Below, in pieces: positions 60,166 to 62,224 of a stretch of DNA of 62,224 nt (positions are counted from its first letter, which is position 1; each line of letters opens with the position of its first letter). The DNA lies in the NCBI GenBank assembly GCA_016928955.1, contig JAFGJV010000016.1, positions 1 to 62,224 of the forward strand, in the 5' to 3' direction. This stretch comes from Spirochaetales bacterium (GTDB lineage: Bacteria > Spirochaetota > Spirochaetia > Treponematales > UBA12059). Under the pieces are notes generated by a model. That model was not told the origin of the DNA. It searched no databases and worked only from the letters and a program-made list of their open reading frames with translations. The position numbers and the translations under genes are program-made.

Positions 60166-62034
60166 ATGAAACGTTTTCTTTCCCTACTGCTGTGTATCGC
60201 CGCGCTCGTGCCGATACCGGTAGTCGCCCAGGAGTCGGAGGAGATACGCTCGCCCCTTGCCCTTGGCGATCTTTTTACCCAGGCACCGACCATAGGGATG
60301 GGTTTTGAGGGAACCACCAAAACGGTGGTTCGGACCCAGCTTGTGGACGAGTTCGACGCGGACTACTACAACCAGAAGCGCTATCCCTTAAGCATAACGG
60401 GACTCGGTTTCGGGGCCGTGCCCTGGATCAGCCTGTCGTGGGACGGCTTGTCGTTTCTCACGGCGGTGCATTATGACAGGGCCGGTCTGGCCGGTTTCCT
60501 GCCGGACTACCATTCCTTTGGGAACAACACCTTCTGGGGAGGAGATCTTGTCGTAAGCAGCGAGCTGAACTTTGAGGTCGGCCCCTTGTCGCTGAGCGAG
60601 AAAATCTACTTTGATCCGTACGCGCCGGACATGCTTGAGGACACGGCCCTGGAATTCTCGTCCGGGAATGTAGCCGCCAGGATAAACACCCTGGCGCGCT
60701 GGGACTCCACAACGCCCTATTTCATCATGAACGGCTGGTTCATGAACCACGAGCTGGCGGATCTGTGGTTCTCCATCGACAAGGTTTTTGGAATCGGCAA
60801 GATCGAGGTCGGCGGCTCCGATCCGCGCTACCTGAGGCACGTGTCATTGTTCTGGCGCGAGGACTGGACAGAGTACTGGTCGGACGTGGTCATGTTCATC
60901 CAGCCGCCTGTGTTCCCCAGCGGCAACCGCATTCTGGGCTTGGCTGAGGCCTTCATGACAGGCGCCACCGGCGCCCGCATCATGGACTTCAACGTGATGC
61001 TCATGGCCACAAGCTGGAAGCTAGGACCCGTCGTGCTGCATACGTCTGCCGACATCCCGCTTGTCGCTTTGGATGACCTGCGCGAATGGTTCCAGTCCAA
61101 CAACTTGATCGTGAGCGCCGAATACGATCTTGAGGGCGTGGGCACGTTCGATGTTGGCTGGGACATAGGCATAGGCTACCGCGACGCGTACTACTTTGAC
61201 GGAACGGCCACGTACTACGCGGATTACGGACGGGGCCAGCTCGGCAACAACAAATTCTGGCTGGACGCAGAGCTGAGTATGGTAGACGCGCTTGACCTGC
61301 TCGTGGGGGTGGATTTCACGCTGCGCGCTTACCGGGACGTGGACCAGGGTACGGGAGCGGGAACGGCCGCAGATCCGATCATTGACGACTATTCGACCGC
61401 CTGGATAGCCAACGTCGGTGTTGAGGGAATATGGGACCTCGGAACGGCGCTCAAGGGACTGGCGCTCGAGTTTGGCGCGTACCTCAACCTGGTCGGGGGC
61501 AAGACCTACGATTCCGTCAACGGAGGAGCCCAGACTTTTGACCAATGGGTGACCGCCACCTACGATCCCGCCAATTTCTTTGTCATGGGTAACATGACCG
61601 AGCAGGCCTACCTCAACAATCCCTTTGGCATGGCCAGCGAGTACGACGGCATCGCCCCGCTCACGGCCTACCTCAAGGCTTCCTACGGCCTCAATGACGC
61701 GTGGTCGTTCCATGTTGCGAACTGGTTCGAGCTGAACGGCAACGAGCTGTCGAGCACGGATGCCTATTTTGCCAGCGCGCCGCAGGACGCCATCGGCTAC
61801 TATTCCGTCAACAGTCTGGAGCTCGGGGCCGCCTACCGCGAAGGCCAAGCCCTGTTCGAATTCGCCGTGGGCTGGATTACCCAGGTTGGCCTGCCGTCGC
61901 CGGAAGACCTTGGCTACACGGACGCCGTAGCTCAGGCCGGAGGTTTTTCCACGGCTAAGGATATCTACCTTGAGGAAGGCCCTTTCATTACGTTCCCGCT
62001 CGTGTTCAGCGCCACGGTGAGCATCGAGCTGTAG
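60166..62034 (+). CDS. Large exported protein, probable outer-membrane beta-barrel
   Basis: 622 aa with a cleavable signal (MKRFLSLLLCIAALVPIPVV, cleavage near VVAQ). The mature part is rich in Tyr, Trp, Phe, Asp and Gly, with many alternating strands (IEVGGSDPRYLRHVSLFWRED in pieces, TFDVGWDIGIGYRDAYYF, SLELGAAYREGQALFEFAV). It ends in VFSATVSIEL, a possible last strand without the usual terminal Phe. This suits a spirochaete outer-membrane barrel or porin-like protein, but no known family is recognised. AAGGAG lies about 10 nt before the ATG at 60166, and an in-frame start far upstream overlaps the GNAT gene. TATATACT near 60108-60115 may be its -10. Confidence 0.7.
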   Translation: MKRFLSLLLCIAALVPIPVVAQESEEIRSPLALGDLFTQAPTIGMGFEGTTKTVVRTQLVDEFDADYYNQKRYPLSITGLGFGAVPWISLSWDGLSFLTAVHYDRAGLAGFLPDYHSFGNNTFWGGDLVVSSELNFEVGPLSLSEKIYFDPYAPDMLEDTALEFSSGNVAARINTLARWDSTTPYFIMNGWFMNHELADLWFSIDKVFGIGKIEVGGSDPRYLRHVSLFWREDWTEYWSDVVMFIQPPVFPSGNRILGLAEAFMTGATGARIMDFNVMLMATSWKLGPVVLHTSADIPLVALDDLREWFQSNNLIVSAEYDLEGVGTFDVGWDIGIGYRDAYYFDGTATYYADYGRGQLGNNKFWLDAELSMVDALDLLVGVDFTLRAYRDVDQGTGAGTAADPIIDDYSTAWIANVGVEGIWDLGTALKGLALEFGAYLNLVGGKTYDSVNGGAQTFDQWVTATYDPANFFVMGNMTEQAYLNNPFGMASEYDGIAPLTAYLKASYGLNDAWSFHVANWFELNGNELSSTDAYFASAPQDAIGYYSVNSLELGAAYREGQALFEFAVGWITQVGLPSPEDLGYTDAVAQAGGFSTAKDIYLEEGPFITFPLVFSATVSIEL

Positions 62035-62080
62035 GACACGACATTTTCCAGGCGCCCGTGAGGACGCCGCGGAAAAAAAC

Positions 62081-62111
62081 AGCCGCCCGGGGCTTGGATG
62101 CCCGGGCGGCT
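62081..62111. terminator. Strong hairpin after the exported protein gene
   Basis: AGCCGCCCGGG (62081-62091) and CCCGGGCGGCT (62101-62111) form a perfect 11-bp stem. The A run at 62073-62079 makes it a good terminator for the minus strand; in the plus direction only CCCTTA follows. Confidence 0.7.
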
Positions 62112-62118
62112 CCCTTAT

Positions 62119-62224
62119 GGGAACCTCTAAAACCCCTTGGTTATTAGAGGTTCCCTGCGTTTTCGGCCGAAAACGCAGGGTTTTCTAAGGTAACCCTCTA
62201 AAAACTGCAGTTTTTAGAGGCTCC
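62119..62224. repeat. Composite palindromic element, cut by the window end
   Basis: In order: a GGGAACCTCTAAAACC/GGTTATTAGAGGTTCCC hairpin, the GCGTTTTCGGCCGAAAACGC module, AGGGTTTTCTAAGG, and a perfect 26-bp CCTCTAAAAACTG palindrome ending in GGCTCC. It shows the longest form of the family in this window. Confidence 0.8.

Noticed and set aside
149-62224. CRISPR array made of the short palindromic repeats
   Set aside because: The copies are kilobases apart, single, and vary in length and module order; there are no spacers and no cas genes.

Overview
The window is GC-rich bacterial DNA that I read as a chromosome segment of an anaerobic spirochaete (Spirochaetota, treponeme-like). This is inferred, not proven. 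The supporting points are: [FeFe]-hydrogenase maturation genes; a GTP-type PEP carboxykinase; a ferredoxin-linked homocysteine pathway (COG1900 plus COG2122); many lipoproteins with the relaxed spirochaete lipobox; and several proteins of a conserved, uncharacterised spirochaete flavour. There is no rRNA, phage, plasmid or CRISPR region. Most of the window is dense housekeeping DNA arranged in tight operons whose genes overlap by 4 bp (ATGA or GTGA).

Layout. 0-2.1 kb: a HisKA_2-type PAS histidine kinase, tRNA-Ala(CGC), and a patch of copies of the tRNA 3' end with terminators. 2.1-4.9 kb: hydrogenase maturation operon (TM1266-like regulator, a 38-codon relic at the hydG position, hydE, hydF). 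4.9-8.1 kb: HAD phosphatase and murB facing cysS. 8.1-11.4 kb: ECF sigma, zinc-finger anti-sigma, a secreted protein, and a membrane-anchored TIG/transglutaminase-fold protein lacking its catalytic Cys. 11.6-19 kb: glyA, a double cyclic-nucleotide-domain CRP-like protein, queG, cheW, a double-domain methyltransferase and pckG. 19.2-23 kb: a 1241-residue Ig-repeat lipoprotein. 23-29 kb (minus): recG, an SLH-like lipoprotein and a 949-residue membrane protein.

29.2-37.7 kb: M32 carboxypeptidase and a membrane protein; the homocysteine pair (COG1900-ferredoxin fusion and UPF0280) converging on a MalY/RidA operon; a B12-radical SAM DUF4080-type protein; and a small membrane protein. 37.7-43.7 kb: a divergent thymidine-kinase-fold protein, a membrane protein, an OppA-type binding protein, a conserved 470-aa protein and a lipoprotein. 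43.7-50.9 kb (minus): a complete pstSCAB-phoU-phoB-phoR regulon in one direction. 51.1-54.9 kb: lipoproteins, including a permuted papain-like (YiiX-type) protein. 54.9-60 kb: OsmC, acetyltransferases, nitroreductase and an ABC exporter of lower-GC character. 60.2-62 kb: a large exported, probably outer-membrane protein.

The least expected signals are non-coding. A family of short palindromic elements (consensus arms around CCTCTAAAAAC/GTTTTTAGAGG, often with a GCGTTTTCGGCCGAAAACGC module) lies between genes. One 76-bp copy is inserted, with a 6-bp target duplication, into a second, three-hairpin element. The empty form of that site is at the very start of the window, and the two copies of the second element show compensatory stem changes. 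Five genes (murB, the 15.8-kb methyltransferase, the 41.5-kb conserved gene, the radical SAM gene, the GNAT gene) have a -10 box only 6-8 nt before the start codon, suggesting leaderless mRNAs.
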